Origin: Eubacteriales bacterium OttesenSCG-928-K08
Lineage (GTDB): Bacteria > Bacillota > Clostridia > Christensenellales > CAG-138
Direction: 5' to 3'
NCBI GenBank assembly: GCA_030266105.1
Contig: JAJDHH010000003.1
Location: forward strand, 28,722 to 92,721
Length of the DNA: 64,000 nucleotides
Shown: positions 53,565 to 62,500 of the stretch, one piece after another
Numbering within the stretch: the stretch's first letter is position 1
Layout: each line of letters opens with the position of its first letter
Notes under the pieces: generated by a model
Databases searched by the model: none
The model's input: the letters and a program-made list of their open reading frames with translations, nothing else
What the model was told of the DNA's origin: nothing
Program-made: the position numbers and the translations under genes

Positions 53565-54033
53565 AATAATTACCCTCCGTTTTAAGTGTTTCTACCTTTA
53601 TCCCGTTTTTTTCAAGCAGTGCGGCCGTTACGCCGCTGCCTTGGCATTTGCGGCCGGTAAACGTTCCGTCATATATTTCACTGCTCCCGCAAGATGGACT
53701 CAATGCCTTGAGTATTGCCCTTTGCACGCCAAACATGCGGCAAAGGCGCAAGGTTTGCTCAGCGCCTGAAATAAACTGGCTGCTCACATCCTGACCAAAA
53801 CAGGTCAATACACGTGCGCGCCCTGAAAGAACATCCTCACCCGTGCCACTAACAATTTCAGCTGGTGGGCGAGGGGTAACTAATCCGCCCAACAATTCAG
53901 GGCAGCCGGTAATCGCACATCCGCTTTGCACAAGCGCAACAGCAGCAGGTTCGGTGCGTGCGCTGCCATCATAACGGCAGGGTGTGCCTGCCAAGCAAGC
54001 GCTTATGAATACCTTGTCATAATCGTTTCGCAT
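53557..54033 (-). CDS. DUF523 family protein
   Basis: A 158-residue Cys-rich cytoplasmic protein of DUF523: SACLAGTPCRYDG near the N-terminus, CPELLGGLVTPRPPAEI and LKALSPSCGSSEIYDGTF. The conserved Cys suggest a metal or cluster site; the function is unknown. It opens the operon with the two-component system and HtrA. Confidence 0.9.
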   Translation of the reverse strand: MRNDYDKVFISACLAGTPCRYDGSARTEPAAVALVQSGCAITGCPELLGGLVTPRPPAEIVSGTGEDVLSGRARVLTCFGQDVSSQFISGAEQTLRLCRMFGVQRAILKALSPSCGSSEIYDGTFTGRKCQGSGVTAALLEKNGIKVETLKTEGNYCG

Positions 54034-54143
54034 AACTGCATTTTATCATATCACATTCAGCGTATGGTAGTCTGTTCGAATAGCAAACGTTTCATGAACT
54101 TTTAAGTCAAAAAAATGGACAAAGCACACCTACGGGGCGCTGA

Positions 54144-54869
54144 TTATGAGGTTGCGGCGCATACTTTGCACAATGGGTTTCTGGCTGTTTGAATTGTTTC
54201 AAACTCGCTGTGCAGCAAATCAAAATACAAAATCTTGTTTATCAGCGGCTCACCGGCTTTAAGCAGCAGCTTTATGCACTCCGACGCCTGAATGCTGCCC
54301 GCAACACCGGCAGTTGCGCCCAACACGGGGATTTTACGGCCGGTTTCAACAGCAGCACCAGAATGCAGGCAGCCATAACATGCTGAGTTTGGGATGTGGC
54401 TCATGACAAAGCCGCTAAAACCTTCAATGCCCGCTTCAACAAGGGGAATTGAATGGTCAGTGCAGGCTTTGGCGACTATCAAACGGGCGGATTGAGAATC
54501 CACACAATCGACCACGATATCGTAGTCTTTTACGATTTTATCGATGTTGCCTTCATGTAGGCGTTCGCGGTATTCAATCAAATTTGCGTGTGGGTTTAGC
54601 GCGGAAAGTTTCTTAATGGCGCTTTGCGTTTTAAAAAGGCCGATATCCTGTTCGGTGTGGAGTATTTGTCGGTTAAGATTACTTTTGCTGACGGTGTCAA
54701 AATCCACTATACCAAGCGTGCCAATACCCGCCGCGCAAAGATAATAAAGCGCGGCGGATCCAAGCCCGCCGGCGCCTACAACAAGAACGCGGCTGCCAAA
54801 AAGCTTTTTTTGCCCGATTTCACCTATTTGTGGCAGGGCGGTTTGGCGGCTATAATCTCGAACATCCAT
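54144..54869 (-). CDS. MoeB/ThiF/HesA family adenylyltransferase
   Basis: A 241-residue E1-like enzyme: nucleotide motif GAGGLGS (32-38), FDTVSKSNLNRQILH, DCVDSQSARL, and two zinc Cys pairs (CYGC and CKVC). It adenylates the C-terminal Gly-Gly of MoaD or ThiS. The MoaD-like protein at 31884 is a possible partner; a thiamine role is equally possible. The ATG at 54869 follows AGGGGTG; the frame back to 54911 is unsupported. Confidence 0.9.
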   Translation of the reverse strand: MDVRDYSRQTALPQIGEIGQKKLFGSRVLVVGAGGLGSAALYYLCAAGIGTLGIVDFDTVSKSNLNRQILHTEQDIGLFKTQSAIKKLSALNPHANLIEYRERLHEGNIDKIVKDYDIVVDCVDSQSARLIVAKACTDHSIPLVEAGIEGFSGFVMSHIPNSACYGCLHSGAAVETGRKIPVLGATAGVAGSIQASECIKLLLKAGEPLINKILYFDLLHSEFETIQTARNPLCKVCAATS

Positions 54870-55055
54870 AAAAAAACACCCCTGTATTGCGGCTTTTCGG
54901 TAGTTGAACATGCCGGAAAATACTTGATTAAATCATATACAATAGGGTATTTACTGTCAAGAAAGCAAGCGCCATTTCAAGCCCAAAACCCTAATTCGGC
55001 GCAATAAACCGGTGCGCTTTATAAAATTCGCGTGGTTTGCGCCCTCGCATAAATA

Positions 55056-55064
55056 TGGTATACT
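55056..55064 (+). promoter_or_regulatory. Extended -10 promoter for the class A PBP
   Basis: TGGTATACT, followed by a leader of about 80 bases with a TGCCCA/TGGGCA hairpin over a T-loop. Confidence 0.5.
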
Positions 55065-55149
55065 ATATCCGTGTTGGTCTGCCCATTTTTTTGGGCAAAG
55101 CCAGCCGATACCCAGCGGGTTGGGAAATTGCACGGAGGCGTTTTTTACG

Positions 55150-57993
55150 TTGATTAAAAATATAAAAAGCCGGATTTTAGAAAAGTGGAACAGTATAGCT
55201 AAAGGTGGCAAAAAAGCTTCCAAACAAGGCAGGCAAAGCATGCCGGATGAATTTGATGGGGCGCAAGAAACACGCCTGTTTGATAATAGCTATATCACTC
55301 AAAATTCGCAGTACGAGTTAAGCGAAAAAGATAACGGTGAAGATGAAAACGAGCCCGCTTTTAAGGAGCATGTGCGAAGAAAACCATTTGTGTTAAGCGT
55401 GCTGTTTACAACCATTCGCTTTTTTATGCTGGGCGCAGTTTTGGCGGGCCTGGCTGTGTTGGGCGCTGCTGTTGGCGTTGCTAAGGCATATGTTGAAACC
55501 ACGCCGGTGCTTGATCAGGCTCAGCTTACAAAATCTGACCGCACCTCATTTTTGTATGATATGGATGGCAACCTGATTACCACAATTGCCGATGTTGAAT
55601 ACAGAGACTGGGTCGATATTGAAGATATACCGGAGCTTTTGCAAAACGCGTTTATCGCTGTTGAGGATGTGCGGTTCTATTTGCATGGTGGTGTGGATTT
55701 TAAGCGCCTATTTTCAGCCGCGCTCGAAATATTGGGCAACAAAAACGCAAGCGGCGGCAGCACAATTACCCAGCAGCTCATTAAAAACAAGATACTTGGC
55801 ACTGAGCGGACATATAAAAGAAAGGTTCAGGAAGCATATCTTGCGCTTGAGCTGGAAGAAGAAATCGAAAAAGAAGTTATTCTGGAAGCATACCTAAACG
55901 ATATTCACCTGGGAGAATCCAATTACGGCGTAAAAACCGCCGCAATGGATTACTTTGGAAAAGAGCTTAGCGAGCTTACCGTGCGCGAATGTGCGATGCT
56001 CGCCGGGCTTACGCAAAACCCATACCGTTATAATCCAAGAAAGAACAAATACCAGCGCGATGAAGCATATTGGGAATATACCACCATGCGAACGGATAAA
56101 GTGCTTGGAAATATGTATGAAGCAGGCGTCATAACCTTGCAGGAATATAAAGAAGCGCTTGAAGAGGATGTTTATATACTTGAGGTTTCAGAGCAAAAGC
56201 AGATGTACGATATGCCATACTTTGTTGAGTATGCAATTCGTGATGTTGTTACGCATCTTTTAACCAAGCGTGGTTTGGATGATACGCTTGTTAACCGCAG
56301 CACCATCGAAAACGAGCTTCGTACAGGAGGCTACCACATATACACAACTGTGGATACTCAAATGCAGCATCTCGTGCAGGATACGCTTGCCAATTGGGAT
56401 AGTTATCCGCCGCTGAGCGATCCTAACAACAATGTTGTTACGGAAAAAAAGGCGGATGGTTCCGTTATTGAAACGCAGCAGCCGCAGGCTTCCGCCGTTG
56501 TGTTTGATTATCACACGGGCGAGCTTCGCGCGGTGGTGGGCGGAAGAACCTCACCTAACATCCGTAAAGGCCTTAACAGAGCTTACCAAAGCTATATGGA
56601 GGTGGGCTCCTCAATCAAACCCTTGGCGGTATATGGGCCCGCGCTCGATAATGGGGCAGGCCCAGGCACTGTGATCGGCAACTTTGAAGCGCCAATCGAT
56701 GGCTGGGGCGGCGATAAGGGATACCCTTATGTTGGCGATAAAAAACACATTGGCCCCATCACAATCAGAAGAGGTATAGTTTCATCGCTTAACGTTGTTG
56801 CGGCGCGTACTTTATTCGAATGGGTCACGCCGGAGGTGGGCGCGCAATATCTTATCAATCTTGGTGCAAACGCATCCAAGGTTAATGTGGATGGGCCGGG
56901 CCTTGCGCTAGGTACATCGGGGCTGACAACCATTCAAATGGCAGCGGCATATGGCGCGATTGGGGCAGGTGGGGAATATAGGGAGCCACTCGCATTCAGG
57001 CAGGTAATCGATAATGAAGGCACGGTTATATTAGATGCTGCCGAGGTGCGTGAAGTCAGGCGGGTTTATAAGGAATCGACTGCTTATTTGCTTGTGGATG
57101 TGCTTACAAATGCAGTAAACAGCGGCACAGGCACAAACGCAAAAATATCAAACATGAATGTTGCAGGTAAAACCGGCACAAACTCGGATTATGCGAGCGT
57201 TTATTTTGCAGGGCTGACACCTTACTATTCCGCATCGATCTGGATAGGGCATGATAACCCCAAATTCATACTCAAATCAGGCTCTTCGGGAGGAAAATAC
57301 GCTGCACCTGTGTGGCAGGCGTTTATGAAGGAGATTCACGAGGATCTTCCAAACAGGAACATAATCGACACCCCGCCATCAGAGCTGGGGCTGGTTAAAC
57401 AATCCATATGCACGGTGTCCGGAATGCTGGCGACAGATGCCTGCCATGCCGATGTTGGCGGCCACACGCCTTCGACCGATTGGATGCTTACTTCTAACAA
57501 TTTGCAAACATGCAATCTGCACGCGTTGGCACAGATATGCAGCGAAAGCGGGCAGATCGCAACTGCCAACTGCCCCAATGTTAAAATTACAGCGGGCTCG
57601 GTTGTGCTGGTTTCACCCGGAAGCTATTACGACCAATTCTCGGATGAGGTGCTGTTAACGGGCATTTCAAACTTTGTGCGCACGCCTTACACTCTTGAAG
57701 AATATCTTGAGTACGGCACTACGGGCAACCGATGCACGCTGCATTCCGGTGGCTGGAGTGGCGGCGGCATTAGCTCGAGCCTTAGCCTGCAGTGGCAGGC
57801 GGCCAACCTGCGCGATGATATTATCGACTATATGAACGAAAGGGACTTGCCTGCGGATACGCACAACATGCTGCGCGAGCATGTTATAGCGCTCAACAGC
57901 ATGGTGAGAAGCTCGGATTCATCGCTAATCCGCTCGACTATTTCGGCAGCGGAGCAGGCGTTTGCAGGGGTGCGCAATGTGTATGGAAGATAA
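55150..57993 (+). CDS. Class A penicillin-binding protein (glycosyltransferase-transpeptidase)
   Basis: A 947-residue bifunctional peptidoglycan synthase: long acidic cytoplasmic N-terminus, membrane helix (about 82-108), GT51 domain (EDVRFYLHGGVD, GGSTITQQLIKN, ILEAYLND) and transpeptidase domain with SxxK at S487-K490, SLN and KTGTN. It polymerises and cross-links the wall. The start is read as TTG at 55150, with GGAGG at 55134-55138; the longer frame from 55012 would run across the promoter. The UDG gene overlaps its end. Confidence 0.93.
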   Translation: MIKNIKSRILEKWNSIAKGGKKASKQGRQSMPDEFDGAQETRLFDNSYITQNSQYELSEKDNGEDENEPAFKEHVRRKPFVLSVLFTTIRFFMLGAVLAGLAVLGAAVGVAKAYVETTPVLDQAQLTKSDRTSFLYDMDGNLITTIADVEYRDWVDIEDIPELLQNAFIAVEDVRFYLHGGVDFKRLFSAALEILGNKNASGGSTITQQLIKNKILGTERTYKRKVQEAYLALELEEEIEKEVILEAYLNDIHLGESNYGVKTAAMDYFGKELSELTVRECAMLAGLTQNPYRYNPRKNKYQRDEAYWEYTTMRTDKVLGNMYEAGVITLQEYKEALEEDVYILEVSEQKQMYDMPYFVEYAIRDVVTHLLTKRGLDDTLVNRSTIENELRTGGYHIYTTVDTQMQHLVQDTLANWDSYPPLSDPNNNVVTEKKADGSVIETQQPQASAVVFDYHTGELRAVVGGRTSPNIRKGLNRAYQSYMEVGSSIKPLAVYGPALDNGAGPGTVIGNFEAPIDGWGGDKGYPYVGDKKHIGPITIRRGIVSSLNVVAARTLFEWVTPEVGAQYLINLGANASKVNVDGPGLALGTSGLTTIQMAAAYGAIGAGGEYREPLAFRQVIDNEGTVILDAAEVREVRRVYKESTAYLLVDVLTNAVNSGTGTNAKISNMNVAGKTGTNSDYASVYFAGLTPYYSASIWIGHDNPKFILKSGSSGGKYAAPVWQAFMKEIHEDLPNRNIIDTPPSELGLVKQSICTVSGMLATDACHADVGGHTPSTDWMLTSNNLQTCNLHALAQICSESGQIATANCPNVKITAGSVVLVSPGSYYDQFSDEVLLTGISNFVRTPYTLEEYLEYGTTGNRCTLHSGGWSGGGISSSLSLQWQAANLRDDIIDYMNERDLPADTHNMLREHVIALNSMVRSSDSSLIRSTISAAEQAFAGVRNVYGR

Positions 57994-58603
57994 AGCGCAG
58001 CAATTACAAAACCTATATGAAAAAGAGCGCAAACGCCTTTTAACAAAAGAAGAACCGGCGGGCATGTATGATTTACCCGTGTTTGGTGAAGGGAGCCTAA
58101 GCCCGTTTCTTGTTTTAATAGGCGAAGCGCCCGGGGCGCAGGAAGCGCAAACGGGGCACCCCTTTGTCGGCAAGGCGGGGCGGCAGCTTGATGAGCTTTT
58201 GAACCTCGCAGGCATTGCGCGTGAAGATGTTTATATTACAAATGCAGTTAAGTACCGGCCGGTGACAATTACACGCAGCGGCAAAAAAAACCGCACGCCC
58301 GGCAAGGCTGAGGTTAGCGAAGGATTGCCTTTGCTCGAAAAGGAAATCGCTATTTTAAAGCCGACATGTGTTGTAACCCTTGGCAACACGCCTTTAGGGG
58401 CGTTGCTTACGCTTGCCAATGAAAAAAAGCATACGATTGGCGAGCTGCATGGGCAGGCGCTGCAAATAAACCTGCAGGGCCAGCAGACGGTGCTGTTCCC
58501 GCTTTATCACCCGGCGAGCACTATTTATAACCGCGAGCTGCTCCCCACCTGTGAGGAAGATATTCGGGCGCTTGGTAGGCTATTTGCTGTGAACAAACGG
58601 TGA
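57977..58603 (+). CDS. Family-4-like uracil-DNA glycosylase lacking Fe-S cysteines
   Basis: A 208-residue protein of the UDG superfamily. Motif A is GEAPGAQEAQTGHPFVGKAG-like (GEAPG and E kept) and motif B is YHPASTIYN, as in family 4. The Fe-S Cys of family 4 are not found: the N-terminal CxxC region reads KRLLTKEEPAG, VKC is VKY, and the fourth Cys position is in GKAEVSEGL. It overlaps the PBP gene by 17 bases. The ATG at 57977 is preferred for its spacing from AGGGG; 57983 is possible. Confidence 0.85.
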   Translation: MCMEDKAQQLQNLYEKERKRLLTKEEPAGMYDLPVFGEGSLSPFLVLIGEAPGAQEAQTGHPFVGKAGRQLDELLNLAGIAREDVYITNAVKYRPVTITRSGKKNRTPGKAEVSEGLPLLEKEIAILKPTCVVTLGNTPLGALLTLANEKKHTIGELHGQALQINLQGQQTVLFPLYHPASTIYNRELLPTCEEDIRALGRLFAVNKR

Positions 58604-58641
58604 AATCGGCAGGCAGCGGGGTGAGCAGCAGCATGTTTGTG

Positions 58642-58650
58642 TGCTATACT
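58642..58650 (+). promoter_or_regulatory. Extended -10 promoter for the SH3b/PGBD gene
   Basis: TGCTATACT, 29 bases before the ATG at 58679. Confidence 0.5.
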
Positions 58651-58678
58651 GTTTTGCAAACAAAGAAAGGATGCGTTT

Positions 58679-59815
58679 ATGGCAAAAAGAATTATTAGCC
58701 TGTTTATGTTAACGGCCTTCCTTTTTGGTGTGGCAAGCGGGGCGTTGGCGGCATCCAGCAATATAGGCCAGGTAACGGCGCAGGATGTTAACCTGCGCAA
58801 GGAACCGAATACGGACGCTGATATTTTAGCGGCGCTGCCGCTTAACACGGAGCTTGAGATACTCGAAGAAAGCGGAGATTGGTATCGCGTGCTCTATGGA
58901 GATAAGGTGGGCTACGTAAGCAGCCGCTATCTTTTTGTAAATTCCATGGGGAGCCGCGCAGCATATGTGCTGCAGGATGGCGTGAAGCTTTTGGGAGGCC
59001 CAGGCGATTTTTCTTATGTGGTGGCGGAGCTTAAGGGCAGCCAGGGCGTAAAAATCAAGTTTATGGTGGGCGATTGGTATTTTGTCGTCGCGGGCGATCA
59101 GGTTGGTTATGTGGACAGGCGTTACCTGACAATGACCAAGGGCACAAATGCCGCGGGCAATCAGCTCAAAACAGGAATGGAGGGGCAGGAAGTTCTTAGG
59201 ATGCAAACTGAGCTTCACGAGAGATTGTTCCTCGCAAAAGCGGATGTTACCGGAACGTTTGGCGCAAAAACACGCAAGGCCGTTGCGGAATTTCAAGAAG
59301 CAAACGGCATTGAGGCCGATGGTGTTGCCGGGGCCGTAACGCTCGATTTACTTTACGATGTTAACAACAAAGTAACAAAAACAATTGCCATGGCAAGCCA
59401 GGTGAAGGGCAATGTTGAGTTGTTTGATTGGTTTAAGGGCGGAGCGGATTGGCTTGCTAAAGGCTCACAATACTTAATTATTGATGTTAGAACCGGCCTT
59501 TCGTTTACAGCGCGCAGGTTTGGCGGCTGGTATCATGCGGATAGCGTGCCGCTTACAGCGGCCGACACCGCAACTTTTAAAAAAATTGTGAATGGTAAAT
59601 GGACATGGGATCGCCGGGCGATATGGATCAGCTACCGCGGGCGTGTGGTGGCAGGCAGCATGAACTGCATGCCGCACTTATCATCGCCAATTAAAACGAA
59701 TAACTTTCCGGGGCATTTTTGTGTTCACCTTTACAAATCAAAAGTGCACGAAAATAGCAAGGAATGCCCGCGGCACCAGGCAGCCGTGCAGGAAGCTTAC
59801 AGAAAAGGAAAATAA
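58679..59815 (+). CDS. Secreted SH3b-SH3b-PG-binding protein with unnamed C-terminal domain
   Basis: A 378-residue exported protein: signal peptide (about 1-24, ALAA), two SH3b repeats (about 29-85 and 95-150), a PG_binding_1 domain (about 165-225) and a C-terminal domain of about 140 residues that I cannot name. The latter has conserved-looking residues ending in FPGHFCVH (H346, C348, H350) and a tail HQAAVQEAYRK. A Cys between two His suggests a hydrolase or transpeptidase, but this is inference. It is followed 23 bases later by a response regulator. The start follows AAAGGATG. Confidence 0.85.
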   Translation: MAKRIISLFMLTAFLFGVASGALAASSNIGQVTAQDVNLRKEPNTDADILAALPLNTELEILEESGDWYRVLYGDKVGYVSSRYLFVNSMGSRAAYVLQDGVKLLGGPGDFSYVVAELKGSQGVKIKFMVGDWYFVVAGDQVGYVDRRYLTMTKGTNAAGNQLKTGMEGQEVLRMQTELHERLFLAKADVTGTFGAKTRKAVAEFQEANGIEADGVAGAVTLDLLYDVNNKVTKTIAMASQVKGNVELFDWFKGGADWLAKGSQYLIIDVRTGLSFTARRFGGWYHADSVPLTAADTATFKKIVNGKWTWDRRAIWISYRGRVVAGSMNCMPHLSSPIKTNNFPGHFCVHLYKSKVHENSKECPRHQAAVQEAYRKGK

Positions 59816-59838
59816 GCAATTATTTGGAGGGGGAAACT

Positions 59839-60513
59839 ATGAAAATACTCATTGCGGACGATGATCAGGTTGTGCACGAATCATTAGGCCTATACCTTAA
59901 AGCAGAAGGTTATGAGCCGGTAGATGTGTTTGATGGCGAGGCAGCTTTGCAAGCGCTGGATGCGGAAATTTCACTTTGCGTGCTGGATATCATGATGCCG
60001 GTAAAGTCCGGCATTGAAGTTTGCAAGGAAATTCGCAAAAACAGCCAGGTGCCCATCATCATGCTCACGGCAAAGGGGGAAGAGGTTGACAGGATAGTTG
60101 GCCTTGAGCTGGGGGCGGACGATTATATCGTCAAGCCCTTTAGCCCGCGTGAGGTAGTTGCGCGCATTAAGGCTGTTTTGCGGCGCACGCAGGAGCAGCA
60201 CGATGGTGACGACAGCGCCATTACATTCAACGGACTTGCAATCGACCTCAAGAGCTACACGGTTACTCTGCGTGGCGAACAGGTGGTTTGCACACCAAAA
60301 GAAATCGAAATTCTGCACATGCTGGCATCCAACCCCGGGCAGGTGTTTACAAGAGAGCAGCTGCTAAACCGCGTGTGGGGTTATGATTTTGCGGGCGAAA
60401 CACGCACGGTTGATACACACATTAAGCGCATCCGCGCCAAGCTTGATAATGTTGACCTTGGCTGGAGCATAAAGACGATTTACGGAGTGGGATACAAATT
60501 CGAGGTAGATTGA
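59839..60513 (+). CDS. OmpR/PhoB family response regulator
   Basis: A 224-residue regulator with receiver phospho-acceptor D50 (CVLDIMMP), DDD at 7-9, and a winged-helix domain ending ETRTVDTHIKRIRAKL. GGAGGGG precedes the ATG at 59839. It lies 10 bases before its kinase. The pair resembles PhoPR/WalRK. Placement after a wall-binding protein suggests wall sensing, not proven. Confidence 0.96.
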   Translation: MKILIADDDQVVHESLGLYLKAEGYEPVDVFDGEAALQALDAEISLCVLDIMMPVKSGIEVCKEIRKNSQVPIIMLTAKGEEVDRIVGLELGADDYIVKPFSPREVVARIKAVLRRTQEQHDGDDSAITFNGLAIDLKSYTVTLRGEQVVCTPKEIEILHMLASNPGQVFTREQLLNRVWGYDFAGETRTVDTHIKRIRAKLDNVDLGWSIKTIYGVGYKFEVD

Positions 60514-60523
60514 CAGGAGCAAT

Positions 60524-62446
60524 ATGAGAAGTATTTTCTTCTGGCGTATTATTGTGATTTTGGTTGTTACGGTGCTTCTTGCCTCCCTTCTTATGACGGG
60601 AGGCTATATGTATTTTAGCAGGGATGCATACACCGCAATCAAACTCAACGAAATGGTGCCGGAGGCGGAGGCAATTTCACAGCTTTATATTGAGCACGCG
60701 CAAAACAAGGTTACGGATGAAGCTTTTTTGCGCATGATTGAAAAGCTGATGCTCGCTTCAAACACAACAGGGATAATAATAGATAAAAACACAAACGAGA
60801 TATACAACTCCATCGTGTTTTCGGAGTTTCGTGAGCAAAATTATAGCAGCGTTATTCAAAAGGATTTGCAGGGCGCGCTGGAAGGGCACAGCACCCGAAA
60901 AACGGATATTTTGCTTACAGATGCAAATGCGGCGCTTTCAGTGTGTTTGCCGATACGTTATGAAGGTGAAATCCTTGGCGGAGTTTATCTGTTAAAATCG
61001 CCCACCGAAATAAAAAGCACCACAAACAGGCTAAACAACTCGCTCGTGTTGGCGATGGCGATAGTTTTGCCGGTCATGCTGCTGCTTTCCACATTTGGCG
61101 CAAGGCAGGTGACAGAGCCGCTGCGTAAAATGGGCGAGGTGGCCTTGCAAATGAGCCAGGGCGACTTTAAGGTGCGCGCTGATGAAACAGAAATTGGCGA
61201 GGTTGGCTTGCTTGCGCGTGCGCTTAACAACCTTTGCGACACACTTTCGCAGATGATACAGCAGCTTAGCGCGGAAAAAAGCCAGCTAAAGGCAATCATG
61301 GCGAGCTTCTCGGAGGGTGTGGCCGCGACCGATAGCGAAGGCTTTTTGACGCACTATAATCCGGCGCTTATGCGCATGTTTGGTTCGGTGCGGGCAGGCT
61401 CAAGAAGCGAGTTGATTTCGGATGAAGCGGTGTGGGCCGCATTTGACGAAGTTTATACTACGCGGGAGCCTCAAATTATGCACTATCCAATGCAAAACGA
61501 CCGCATGATTTGGATTACACTTTCACCAATACTGACCGATGCGGAAAAAGAGTGCATAGGTGTTGTTGGTTTGTTTAAGGACATGACCGAGGTCGAAAAT
61601 CAGGAGCGCAGCCGCAAAGAGTATATTCAAAACATAAGCCATGAGCTGCGCACTCCGCTCACAGCAATGCGTGGACTTTTGGAGCCATTAAGCGATGGAA
61701 TGGTAACCCAGGAAGAAGACAGGCAGCGCTATTATAAAATTATGATGCGTGAGGTGCTGCGCCTTTCCCGCCTGATTACGGACATGATGCAGCTTTCACG
61801 CCTGCAAGCCGGCACGGAGTATATGGAATTTGCCGAGGTGGATATCGTGGAGGTTCTGGAGGATATCCACATCAATTATCAAAAGGAATGCGCACAGCGG
61901 GGAATAAATTTAGAGCTTGATGCACCGCCTATGCCGCATGTTATTACCGACCCGGATCGCGTTGAGCAGGTGATTATAATATTGCTCTCTAACGCAATGC
62001 GCTACACACCGGAGGGCGGAACGATTACAATTCGGGCGGAAAATATGGCACGAGTAAATATTTCTGTATCGGATACGGGGACGGGAATTGACCCGAAGGA
62101 TCTGGAGCATATATTCGAGCGGTTTTATACGGTGGATAAATCCCGCAAGGAAGGCACCACCGGCCTTGGACTTTCAATTGCGCAGCATATTATTGAAAAA
62201 CTGAATGAAAAGATCATTGTGCAAAGCGTTCAGGGTGAAGGAAGCTGCTTTACATTCACTTTGAAAAAGTATGTCAGCAACGCAATTGCATTGGGGCCTG
62301 CGCATGAAAATTGGGATGGCATACCTACAGATCAGGAGTTCTTGCAGCTTATGAATGAGGAGATTGTGCAGGACGAGCAGGATGCGTTTTACGAACAGCT
62401 CCCTCCTGATGAGGGGAAAAAGAAACCTCGAAAAAAACCGAAATAA
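60524..62446 (+). CDS. PAS-containing sensor histidine kinase (PhoR/WalK-like)
   Basis: A 640-residue kinase: two membrane helices (about 8-30 and 170-192) flanking an extracytoplasmic domain, HAMP (about 193-245), PAS (about 255-350), HisKA with H373 (NISHELRTP) and HATPase_c (LLSNAMRYTPEG, GLGLSIAQHI). A C-terminal tail of about 60 charged residues, ending in KKPRKKPK, is unusual. AGGAGC precedes the ATG. Confidence 0.95.
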   Translation: MRSIFFWRIIVILVVTVLLASLLMTGGYMYFSRDAYTAIKLNEMVPEAEAISQLYIEHAQNKVTDEAFLRMIEKLMLASNTTGIIIDKNTNEIYNSIVFSEFREQNYSSVIQKDLQGALEGHSTRKTDILLTDANAALSVCLPIRYEGEILGGVYLLKSPTEIKSTTNRLNNSLVLAMAIVLPVMLLLSTFGARQVTEPLRKMGEVALQMSQGDFKVRADETEIGEVGLLARALNNLCDTLSQMIQQLSAEKSQLKAIMASFSEGVAATDSEGFLTHYNPALMRMFGSVRAGSRSELISDEAVWAAFDEVYTTREPQIMHYPMQNDRMIWITLSPILTDAEKECIGVVGLFKDMTEVENQERSRKEYIQNISHELRTPLTAMRGLLEPLSDGMVTQEEDRQRYYKIMMREVLRLSRLITDMMQLSRLQAGTEYMEFAEVDIVEVLEDIHINYQKECAQRGINLELDAPPMPHVITDPDRVEQVIIILLSNAMRYTPEGGTITIRAENMARVNISVSDTGTGIDPKDLEHIFERFYTVDKSRKEGTTGLGLSIAQHIIEKLNEKIIVQSVQGEGSCFTFTLKKYVSNAIALGPAHENWDGIPTDQEFLQLMNEEIVQDEQDAFYEQLPPDEGKKKPRKKPK

Positions 62447-62447
62447 T

Positions 62448-62480
62448 GATAATTCCCCCGGCTTAGCCGGGGGAATTATT
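62448..62480. terminator. Bidirectional terminator between convergent operons
   Basis: AATTCCCCCGGC (62451-62462) pairs with GCCGGGGGAATT (62466-62477) around TTA, with two more pairs outward. Confidence 0.9.
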
Positions 62481-62500
62481 GCTATTATAGAGCATTTGGT

